From NCBI GenBank assembly GCA_023301245.1, contig JALZUV010000303.1, forward strand, positions 1 through 8,574: a DNA stretch of 8,574 nucleotides, written 5' to 3'. This document shows positions 1 to 5,576 of this stretch, piece after piece; the stretch's first letter is position 1, and every line of letters begins with the position of its first letter. The position numbers were made by a program, and so were the translations under genes. The notes under the pieces were generated by a model that was not told the origin of the DNA, searched no databases, and worked only from the letters and a program-made list of their open reading frames with translations. The stretch is from Rickettsiales bacterium (GTDB lineage: Bacteria; Pseudomonadota; Alphaproteobacteria; Rickettsiales; JALZUV01).

Positions 1-705
1 AAAGTGATGAAATCTATCGAAGAGGCGCTAAAGCGCGGCGAGAAAATCTATTGGATTTGCCCGTTGGTTGAGGAATCTGAAACGATGGAGTTAGATCTTG
101 CTGCGGCAGTCGATAGGCATCGTGAATTTGCTAAGCGTTTTAGTAAGTTAACCAATGTAACACTGGTGCATGGCCGCATTAAAGGCGATGAACGTGAAGC
201 CGAAATGCAGCGCTTTGCGAGTGGAGATTCGCAATTACTCGTGGCAACTACCGTGGTGGAAGTGGGGGTAGATGTGCCCGATGCCACTATTATGGTGATT
301 GAACATGCAGAACGGTTTGGCCTATCGCAACTGCACCAGCTGCGGGGGCGAGTAGGGCGTTCCGACAAACCCTCAAGCTGCCTGTTGCTCTATGCCGATA
401 AAGTGGGCGAAACCAGCCGCGAGCGTCTGCGTGTAATGCGCGAAAGTAACGATGGCTTCTATTTGGCGGAAGAAGATTTGCGCCTGCGCGGTAGTGGCGA
501 ATTACTGGGCACAAAGCAAAGCGGTTTACCCAGCTTCAAATTCGCCGAACTCCCGCGCGACCAAGTTTTGCTGAAAGCGGCTCGCGATGAGGTGAAGCTT
601 ATATTACACCGCGATGCTGAACTTGAAGATGAACGTGGCCAAGCATTACGAATGCTTCTTTACCTATTCGGCCAAGATGAAAAATTACGCTTTTTGAAGA
701 GCTAG
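1..705 (+). CDS. recG: ATP-dependent DNA helicase RecG, C-terminal part (5' end beyond window)
   Basis: RecG is a double-stranded DNA translocase that remodels stalled replication forks and branch-migrates Holliday junctions. The frame is open from base 1 with no start, so only about 234 C-terminal residues of a protein usually near 690 are visible. They cover the second RecA-like helicase domain: VHGR at about visible residues 56-59, ATTVVEVGVDVP at 82-93 (motif V type) and QLHQLRGRVGR at 110-120 (motif VI with its arginines). Next comes LRLRGSGELLGTKQSG at 160-175, the RecG-specific TRG/hook region that couples ATP hydrolysis to translocation. This region separates RecG from Mfd and other superfamily 2 helicases. 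The C-terminus resembles the E. coli protein as I remember it. The gene converges on lpxB and their last 21 nt overlap. The stop is TAG at 703-705. Codons near the window start look normal, so I read this as an intact gene cut by the window. Confidence 0.96.
   Translation, partial: KVMKSIEEALKRGEKIYWICPLVEESETMELDLAAAVDRHREFAKRFSKLTNVTLVHGRIKGDEREAEMQRFASGDSQLLVATTVVEVGVDVPDATIMVIEHAERFGLSQLHQLRGRVGRSDKPSSCLLLYADKVGETSRERLRVMRESNDGFYLAEEDLRLRGSGELLGTKQSGLPSFKFAELPRDQVLLKAARDEVKLILHRDAELEDERGQALRMLLYLFGQDEKLRFLKS
641..657. repeat. Perfect 7-bp inverted repeat at the recG/lpxB 3' ends
   Basis: AAGCATT (641-647), loop ACG, AATGCTT (651-657) is a perfect dyad inside the recG coding sequence. In the minus-strand transcript it starts about 27 nt past the lpxB stop, so it could form a 3'-end hairpin on the lipid A operon mRNA. 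No T-run follows on the minus strand (GGCC comes next), so it is not a canonical intrinsic terminator. On the plus strand only CTTT follows, and termination there would truncate recG. It may be a coincidence of codon choice (Ala-Leu-Arg-Met-Leu). The structure is certain; any function is a guess. Confidence 0.3.
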
Positions 706-1854
706 AAGCTCCTTCGCCGCTAGGTCGGAGGGTTTATCACCATTATCAGGGATAAGCATCGCTAGCGCTTCTTGGGCGGCCTCTACTTGTTGGATGCCTT
801 TGTCTTTATTGATGAGGAATCCCGCGAGCTTCGTCGCTAATTTATCAGGGTTGCAATTTTCTTGAATTAGCTCAGGAATCGCCTCGCGGTCGAGTAACAA
901 GTTGACAAGGCTGGCATATTTAATTTTTATCATACGGCGCAGTAGCCATGCAGTGATGGCCGAAACACGGTAAGTCACGACCATCGGCACTCGCGCGCAG
1001 GCGAGTTCTAGCGTGATAGTGCCTGACTTTACGAGCGCTACTGTTGAGGCCGCGAAAGCATCGTGCTTCTCTTCTTGTTCGGACACGACAATAGGGTGAC
1101 CCGGCCAATCAGTGAGATACGATTCTATTTCTTCGCGCATGTTGGGTGGCACGACGATAACCTCGGTTAGGTTGCCAAATCGGGTGGTGAGTTGATCGAG
1201 CGTATCGAGGTAAATTTCCATGTGGCGGCGTATTTCGGTAGGGCGGCTACCGGGCAATAGCAGCAATATAGGGTCGTTTGGCAAAATACCATGTTTCTCG
1301 CGGAAGGCATGCTCGTCAGCGCGAGTGTAATCATCTTCTAACACAGGGTGACCAACGAATTTAGTGCTTAAGCCATGCTTCTCGAAATAGGGCGGCTCGA
1401 AAGGTAATAGCACTAATAATTTATCGAATATCTTTGCGATTTTTTCAGCGCGTTTCGGTTTGTAAGCCCACACCGTTGGTGCGACATAATGCATGAATTT
1501 AATGTTATTTGCTTCGCCAGATGCGCGTAGCATTTTAACAAGGCGGAAGTTGAAGCCCGGTGAATCAATGGTGACAACAACATCAGGCTGCTTAGCGATA
1601 ATATCAGCGGCTACTTGTGCCATGCGTGCTTTAAGTTTGCGGATGTGAGGGAGTACTTCGGCAAAGCCCATCAACGAAAGCTCGCGGTTATCGAACAGCG
1701 AATCAAGCCCTTGTGCGCGCATTTTTGTGCCACCAAGACCTGAAAATTCTAATTCAGGCCGTAGCCTTTTGAGTGACATCATTAGCTTCGCGCCCAGTAA
1801 ATCGCCCGAAGCTTCACCTGCGATGAGGTAGGTATGTGGAATCTGCTTGCTCAT
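685..1854 (-). CDS. lpxB: Lipid-A-disaccharide synthase LpxB
   Basis: LpxB is the peripheral inner-membrane glycosyltransferase (family GT19) that joins 2,3-diacylglucosamine-1-phosphate (lipid X) to UDP-2,3-diacylglucosamine, giving the beta-1,6-linked lipid A disaccharide and UDP. The 389 residues match the usual length of about 380-390. Visible family motifs are GEASGD at residues 13-18, GGTKM at 41-45, SLMGF at 60-64, and TIDSPGFN at 95-102, whose Asp97 aligns with the proposed catalytic Asp98 of characterised LpxB. HYVAPTVWAY follows at 122-131, then FVGHP at 166-170, LLPGSR at 199-204, and SGTITLE at 277-283 in the UDP-binding C-terminal half. The ATG lies 1 nt after the lpxI stop, so translation is probably coupled; an AGG eight bases upstream could serve as a weak ribosome site. 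It is the last gene of the operon and its 3' end overlaps recG tail to tail. Confidence 0.98.
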   Translation of the reverse strand: MSKQIPHTYLIAGEASGDLLGAKLMMSLKRLRPELEFSGLGGTKMRAQGLDSLFDNRELSLMGFAEVLPHIRKLKARMAQVAADIIAKQPDVVVTIDSPGFNFRLVKMLRASGEANNIKFMHYVAPTVWAYKPKRAEKIAKIFDKLLVLLPFEPPYFEKHGLSTKFVGHPVLEDDYTRADEHAFREKHGILPNDPILLLLPGSRPTEIRRHMEIYLDTLDQLTTRFGNLTEVIVVPPNMREEIESYLTDWPGHPIVVSEQEEKHDAFAASTVALVKSGTITLELACARVPMVVTYRVSAITAWLLRRMIKIKYASLVNLLLDREAIPELIQENCNPDKLATKLAGFLINKDKGIQQVEAAQEALAMLIPDNGDKPSDLAAKELLALQKA

Positions 1855-1855
1855 A

Positions 1856-2647
1856 TTATACGCCTATCACAAAGAGGCCGTGCTTGTCTGCGAGCATGAT
1901 TACTTGGTCGCGGTGTAAAATAAGCGAATGGTCAGCTTCTAGCGCAACGCCCGCATAGTTGTTTTTGGCGAGTGCTTCGATAGTGTCGGGGCCTATAGTG
2001 GGCAGATCAACGCGGCGTTCTTGCGCGGGTTTTTTGACCTTGGCGAGGATGGCACCTTCTGTGCTGCCTGTTTTAACAATTAGCGCATCTGTGCCTTGTG
2101 CATCTTCTTGCGCAATAACAGCGTTATTTTGTACGATGACAGCCTGACCAATATCTTTTTTTCCTAATGACTTAGCAGAATTTACCGCGAGAGTAATCTC
2201 GTCCATATTGGCGGGTTTGGCTTTGGTGAGTATGCCTTTTGGAGTGAGGATATCTTTTAAAACATCATCCACGCCTAAAATTTTAAAGCCTTCTTCTTCA
2301 AAGATGCTGACGATGGCTTTGAACATGGCATCATCGCCTTTGAAAAAGGCTGCGCCCATGCGTTTCAAAATTTTCGCGGCCAATGCTGGCGGTTTGAGCG
2401 CTTTAAGCGGTGGACGAGATAATCCGCCTGCCATGACGATATCTGTTACACCTTGTTCGCGGAAAATTTCCAGCGTGCGGGCGATTTCGGCCATATCTAT
2501 CCACTCGTGCGGAGTATCAGCGACAAGTTCGGGCTTGGTATCGCCATTGACGGCAAGAATGAAAAGCTCACGCGATTGCGATTTGAGCGCTTCGAGGATG
2601 AGAAAAGGAAGGTCGCCTCGGCCTGCGATGATGCCGACGGTGCTCAT
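1856..2647 (-). CDS. lpxI: UDP-2,3-diacylglucosamine pyrophosphatase LpxI
   Basis: LpxI hydrolyses UDP-2,3-diacylglucosamine to lipid X and UMP, the fourth lipid A step. It replaces the unrelated metallophosphoesterase LpxH in alphaproteobacteria and some other lineages (LpxI/DUF1009 family). The 263 residues are slightly shorter than Caulobacter LpxI as I recall it. Evidence: an N-terminal VGIIAGRGDLP (4-14) glycine-rich start, AGGLSRPPL at 73-81, KGDDAMF at 103-109, EEEGFKILG at 117-125, DIGQAVIV at 165-172, QGTDALI at 184-190, and RRVDLPTIG at 211-219. Asp214 in the last motif appears to align with Asp225 of the Caulobacter enzyme, whose mutation traps substrate. None of the metal-ligand motifs of an LpxH calcineurin-like fold is present. 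Its position between lpxA and lpxB, with gaps of 2 and 1 nt, supports the assignment. The ATG at 2645-2647 leaves only 2 nt after the lpxA stop, and no strong ribosome site is seen. Confidence 0.96.
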   Translation of the reverse strand: MSTVGIIAGRGDLPFLILEALKSQSRELFILAVNGDTKPELVADTPHEWIDMAEIARTLEIFREQGVTDIVMAGGLSRPPLKALKPPALAAKILKRMGAAFFKGDDAMFKAIVSIFEEEGFKILGVDDVLKDILTPKGILTKAKPANMDEITLAVNSAKSLGKKDIGQAVIVQNNAVIAQEDAQGTDALIVKTGSTEGAILAKVKKPAQERRVDLPTIGPDTIEALAKNNYAGVALEADHSLILHRDQVIMLADKHGLFVIGV

Positions 2648-2649
2648 GG

Positions 2650-3444
2650 TTAGCTTGCCTTTGGCACACAGAGTGAACGTGAGCCTGCATTTTCGATGAA
2701 GTTGATAACTTCTTGCACTTGTTCGTTGCTAGAATGTGCCAATTTCACTTGCTTACTGCGCGCGTCAAGCGTGTCGTTTGCAGCGAAAAGTTCTTTGTAT
2801 GCGTTACGCAAGCCGTGAATCGCCTCGCGTGAAAAACCGCGGCGCTTTAAGCCAATAAGGTTTAAACCTGAAAGGTTGGCACGCTCGCCAATGACAGAAC
2901 CGTAAGGGATAACATCATGTTCAACACCCGATAGGCCGCCGATGATGGCGTGCTTACCGATACGCACAAATTGATGCACGGCGGCGAGGCCCCCGATGAT
3001 AACATTATCGTCTACTTCAACATGGCCCGCGAGTGTGGCGTTATTGGCGAGAATAACGTGGTTGCCCACTTTGCAATCATGCGCCACATGGCTTGCCATC
3101 ATGAAGAGGCAGTTATCGCCGATAGTCGTGGCGCTGCCGCCATCAGCTGTGCCAGGGTTCATAGTGACATGTTCGCGGATGGTGTTGTTTTTGCCGATGG
3201 TAAGCGTCGTTTTTTCGCCCTGAAACTTCAAATCTTGTGGTGCGCTGCCGAGGCTAGCGAATGGGTGAATGATGGTGCCTTCGCCAATAGTCGTATGGCC
3301 ATCTAGCGCCACATGGCTTTTTAGCGTGACATTATCGGCCAGCGTTACATTCGCGCCAATAACGCAATAAGCGCCAATGGTGAGGTTTTCACCAAGGGTT
3401 GCGCCCTCTTCAATAACGGCAGTTTTGTGGATGTTATTGCTCAT
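2650..3444 (-). CDS. lpxA: Acyl-[acyl-carrier-protein]--UDP-N-acetylglucosamine O-acyltransferase LpxA
   Basis: LpxA starts lipid A synthesis by moving a 3-hydroxyacyl chain from ACP to the 3-position of UDP-GlcNAc in the cytoplasm. The 264 residues match the family (262 in E. coli). Residues 1 to about 190 are hexapeptide repeats of the left-handed beta-helix type, followed by a helical C-terminal domain opening with GLKRRGFSREAI (198-209). Catalytic His122 sits in SHVAHDC, aligned with E. coli His125. Lys73, His141, His157 and Gln158 align with E. coli Lys76, His144, His160 and Gln161. Gly170 falls at the E. coli Gly173 ruler position, where glycine admits a C14 chain and methionine in Pseudomonas gives C10; a long 3-hydroxyacyl preference is therefore inferred. 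Position 197 is Ile where E. coli has Glu200. The ATG directly abuts the fabZ TAG with no gap, and the only ribosome-site-like GGA is 4 nt away, so translation probably depends on reinitiation after fabZ. Confidence 0.98.
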   Translation of the reverse strand: MSNNIHKTAVIEEGATLGENLTIGAYCVIGANVTLADNVTLKSHVALDGHTTIGEGTIIHPFASLGSAPQDLKFQGEKTTLTIGKNNTIREHVTMNPGTADGGSATTIGDNCLFMMASHVAHDCKVGNHVILANNATLAGHVEVDDNVIIGGLAAVHQFVRIGKHAIIGGLSGVEHDVIPYGSVIGERANLSGLNLIGLKRRGFSREAIHGLRNAYKELFAANDTLDARSKQVKLAHSSNEQVQEVINFIENAGSRSLCVPKAS

Positions 3445-3894
3445 CTAATCCAGCATAATCATGGCTTGAACGGAAGCTTCGGCAACCTTAGTGCCTTCAA
3501 CTGTCGCGACACAATCAAACTTCCATACGGAGCGGCGGGCTTGAGTTTTTTGTACTTTAATTTCCAACACATCGCCAGGGCCAACGGGTTTACGGAATTT
3601 CGCTTTATCGACTGACATGAAATAAACGAGCTTGCCTTTGGCTTCTTCACCTAATGTATGCACGACTAATGCGCCCGAAGTTTGCGCCATGGCTTCGATA
3701 ATTAACACGCCTGGCATCACAGGTTTTTCAGGGAAGTGACCGACAAAGAATGGCTCGTTTATAGTGACGTTTTTAACGCCAACGGCGCTTTCGCCCGAAA
3801 CGATATTCTTCATTTTATCAATTAAAAGAAAGGGGTAACGATGTGGAATCATTTCCATAATGTCATTTACGTCTAAAACTAAATCTTCGCTCAT
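3445..3894 (-). CDS. fabZ: 3-hydroxyacyl-[acyl-carrier-protein] dehydratase FabZ
   Basis: FabZ dehydrates 3-hydroxyacyl-ACP to trans-2-enoyl-ACP in type II fatty acid synthesis. It uses the same 3-hydroxyacyl-ACP pool as LpxA and LpxD, so it helps balance phospholipid against lipid A. The 149 residues form a single hot-dog fold of the usual length. Visible are IPHRYPFLLID at residues 16-26 and GHFPEKPVMPGVLIIEAMAQ at 52-71. The latter carries the catalytic pair His53 and Glu67, matching FabZ rather than FabA, which has Asp at the acidic position. The KFRKPVGPGD stretch near residues 95-106 is also typical. The gene sits between lpxD and lpxA, as in many proteobacteria, starting 5 nt after the lpxD stop and ending flush against the lpxA ATG. 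AAGAG, eight bases before the ATG, is a plausible ribosome site. Confidence 0.98.
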   Translation of the reverse strand: MSEDLVLDVNDIMEMIPHRYPFLLIDKMKNIVSGESAVGVKNVTINEPFFVGHFPEKPVMPGVLIIEAMAQTSGALVVHTLGEEAKGKLVYFMSVDKAKFRKPVGPGDVLEIKVQKTQARRSVWKFDCVATVEGTKVAEASVQAMIMLD

Positions 3895-3899
3895 GATAT

Positions 3900-4928
3900 T
3901 TACTCTTGGTTTGGTTTATTCTTGATTAATCTTTTAATGGCAATCGTTTGGCGATGCCAGTCTTTTACAGGGATAGCGGGTGCGCCGCCGTAAGATTGTC
4001 CTGCGGGGATATCGGCCATTACGCCTGATTGTGCGGCGAGGCGTGCCCCTGCACCAATGCGTAAATGCCCGCCTACGCCTGCTTGTCCACCGATGATAAC
4101 CCCATCACCAATTTGAGTGCTGCCTGCAATGCCAACTTGGCTTACAATGACGCACCCGCGGCCTATTTGTACGTTATGCCCCAGTTGCACGAGATTATCA
4201 ATTTTTGTGCCTGCGCCGATGGTAGTGTCGGGGCCTGTGCCACGGTCAATACAAGTTCCAGAACCGATTTCGACGTAATCTTCAATTACTACACGGCCTA
4301 ACTGGGGTACTTTTACGTGCCCGTCGCGCCCCATGGCAAAACCGAAGCCATCTTGGCCGATATTGACACCGCGATGCAGGATAACTTGATTGCCAATCAT
4401 GGAGTGACTAATAGTGCTGCAAGCGCCAATTTGGCAGTTATCGCCAATGGTAACACCGCGCTCAATTGCGCTATTAGCGCGAACGATAGTATTTTCACCA
4501 ATTTCGACATCGTCACCAATGAAAACGCCTGCTTCAATCATGCAGCCTTTAGCAATTTTAGCGGAAGGCGCGATGGTCGCACGGTCCGATATGTTTGGCA
4601 CACATTCTAGGCGCGGGTAATATGCTTGGGCGAGTAGGGCGTAGGATCGGTAAGGGTCACCTGAAATAAGAGTGACCATGCCCTTAGGGGCTTTTTCAGC
4701 ATATTTGTCTTTTACGAAGCAAGCGCCTGCTGATGAAGTTTCGAATTGGCCAAGATATTTTGGGTTATCGAAAAAGCTAATCTGGTTGCTTTTTGCTCTA
4801 TCAAGTGGTGCGATATCTTCGAATGACAGGCTGTCATCCACGCCTGCAGTAAGGGTTGCGCCACTTAGCGTCAAAACTTGCTGCAGGGTGAATGGACCTT
4901 TTCGGTCGAAGAATCGTAAATCAGCCAT
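3900..4928 (-). CDS. lpxD: UDP-3-O-(3-hydroxyacyl)glucosamine N-acyltransferase LpxD
   Basis: LpxD adds the second 3-hydroxyacyl chain, from ACP to the amino group of UDP-3-O-acyl-glucosamine, the third lipid A step. The protein has 342 residues, matching E. coli at about 341. The N-terminal uridine-binding domain (about 1-110) contains the SFFDNPKY stretch at 51-58. A left-handed beta-helix of hexapeptide repeats follows (about 112-305), then a short C-terminal helix rich in basic residues (about 322-342). His251 in QLGHNVQIG aligns with catalytic His239 of E. coli, and His288 in GGHLRIG is a second conserved histidine. GQDGFGF at 191-197 is a strong LpxD signature. The opening MADLRFFDRKGPF is like other alphaproteobacterial LpxDs as I remember them, which supports the ATG at 4926-4928. 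The gene follows skp by 14 nt; AGG 13 nt before the ATG is rather distant, so the ribosome site is weak. Confidence 0.98.
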   Translation of the reverse strand: MADLRFFDRKGPFTLQQVLTLSGATLTAGVDDSLSFEDIAPLDRAKSNQISFFDNPKYLGQFETSSAGACFVKDKYAEKAPKGMVTLISGDPYRSYALLAQAYYPRLECVPNISDRATIAPSAKIAKGCMIEAGVFIGDDVEIGENTIVRANSAIERGVTIGDNCQIGACSTISHSMIGNQVILHRGVNIGQDGFGFAMGRDGHVKVPQLGRVVIEDYVEIGSGTCIDRGTGPDTTIGAGTKIDNLVQLGHNVQIGRGCVIVSQVGIAGSTQIGDGVIIGGQAGVGGHLRIGAGARLAAQSGVMADIPAGQSYGGAPAIPVKDWHRQTIAIKRLIKNKPNQE

Positions 4929-4942
4929 AGATAAGAGTTAGC

Positions 4943-5470
4943 CTAAAATTTAACTTGCACGCTAGGGAGCTTCTTATTCAGCTGACCGAGAACTTCTTTG
5001 GTAATATCTAAAGAAGGGTCGGCGTAGAGTAGCTGTGAAGTTGGCATAACTACTTTTAAGCCGCGCTGTTTAGCGATGCTTTTAGTGATGCTGACAACGG
5101 TATTTTGAATGCTGGCTAACGAATCAGCAAAGGCTTTATCAAGCTTAGCTTTTTTCGTTGAAACTTCACGTTGAGCCTTAACAGCCGATTGTTGGAAGCC
5201 TTTAACTTTCTTTTCAAACTCGGCAGGTGAAAGCTTGCCACGTTGCGAAGCAATGCCATTCTCTTGCTTTTTAAGCGCGTTTTCTCTTTGCGTCATCTCG
5301 TTTTGGAAAGACTTTTGCTTGGCTTCCAGTTTTTTCTTAACAGACTTAGCCGCTAATGAATCGCGCATAATATCTTGAATATTTATAACAGCGACGCCCT
5401 CAAGTGCGTGTGTGCCTACAAGTGGAACAGCAGCAAGGATAAGCGCTAAAAATGCGGTGGTAAGTTTCAT
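4943..5470 (-). CDS. skp: Periplasmic OmpH/Skp family chaperone
   Basis: Skp is a trimeric, jellyfish-shaped periplasmic chaperone that holds unfolded outer-membrane proteins for delivery to BamA. The 175 residues (161 in E. coli) begin with a Sec signal peptide: Lys2, a hydrophobic core to about residue 18, and a likely cleavage after THA at residue 22. The mature start GVAVINIQDIM (25-35) is the conserved beta-strand that forms the trimer body. Residues about 38-130 are rich in Lys, Glu, Gln and Ala and lack Pro except at one point, fitting the long alpha-helical tentacle hairpin. LKVVMPTSQLLYADPSLDIT at 138-157 is the returning body segment of the OmpH family. The sequence is divergent, as usual for Skp, so the call rests on architecture and on its place between bamA and lpxD. 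GGAG, 9 nt before the ATG (5480-5483 on the plus strand), is a good ribosome site and fixes the start. Confidence 0.94.
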   Translation of the reverse strand: MKLTTAFLALILAAVPLVGTHALEGVAVINIQDIMRDSLAAKSVKKKLEAKQKSFQNEMTQRENALKKQENGIASQRGKLSPAEFEKKVKGFQQSAVKAQREVSTKKAKLDKAFADSLASIQNTVVSITKSIAKQRGLKVVMPTSQLLYADPSLDITKEVLGQLNKKLPSVQVKF

Positions 5471-5558
5471 GGAATATTTCTCCAGTTGTGTATTGTGAAA
5501 GTAGCCGTAGGAAATAGGAAAACGGGTTAATACGCAAGCCTAAACACGTCACAATTCG

Positions 5559-5576
5559 TAACTAAATATAACTAAA
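5559..5576. repeat. Direct repeat TAACTAAA, two copies 10 bp apart, at the bamA 3' end
   Basis: TAACTAAA occurs at 5559-5566 and again at 5569-5576, separated by TA, giving a period of 10 bp, close to one helical turn. The second copy overlaps the bamA stop (TAG on the minus strand, 5572-5574). It lies within and at the edge of the 101-nt gap between bamA and skp, the larger of the two main operon gaps. The repeat itself is plain in the sequence. Whether it binds a regulator of downstream skp-lpx expression is unknown, and the copies are AT-rich enough to arise by chance. Confidence 0.25.

Noticed and set aside
699..711. GAGCT-AGA-AGCTC hairpin as a bidirectional terminator between recG and lpxB
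   Set aside because: The stem is only 5 bp and no T-run follows on either strand, so it does not meet the pattern of an intrinsic terminator.
2208..2699. A 163-codon plus-strand open frame opposite lpxI and the 3' end of lpxA
   Set aside because: It is antisense to two clearly functional genes. Its translation is low-complexity (Ser, Ala, Lys and Met rich) with no recognisable domain, and it reflects the codon bias of the opposite strand.
2950..3306. A 118-codon plus-strand open frame opposite lpxA
   Set aside because: It is a shadow of the hexapeptide-repeat coding sequence, with no domain or clear ribosome site. A 75-codon frame overlaps it in another phase for the same reason.
4317..4610. 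A plus-strand frame opposite lpxD with a repetitive Asn/Ala-rich translation
   Set aside because: The apparent repeat is the roughly 18-nt periodicity of the LpxD left-handed beta-helix read backwards, so it is not an independent repeat protein.
2650..4928. Recurrent GCGCCAAT/ACCAAT-like words in lpxA and lpxD as DNA repeats or a CRISPR-like array
   Set aside because: They encode successive hexapeptide turns (I-G-x-x-x-x) with varied sequence, and the spacing follows the protein repeat rather than a DNA element.
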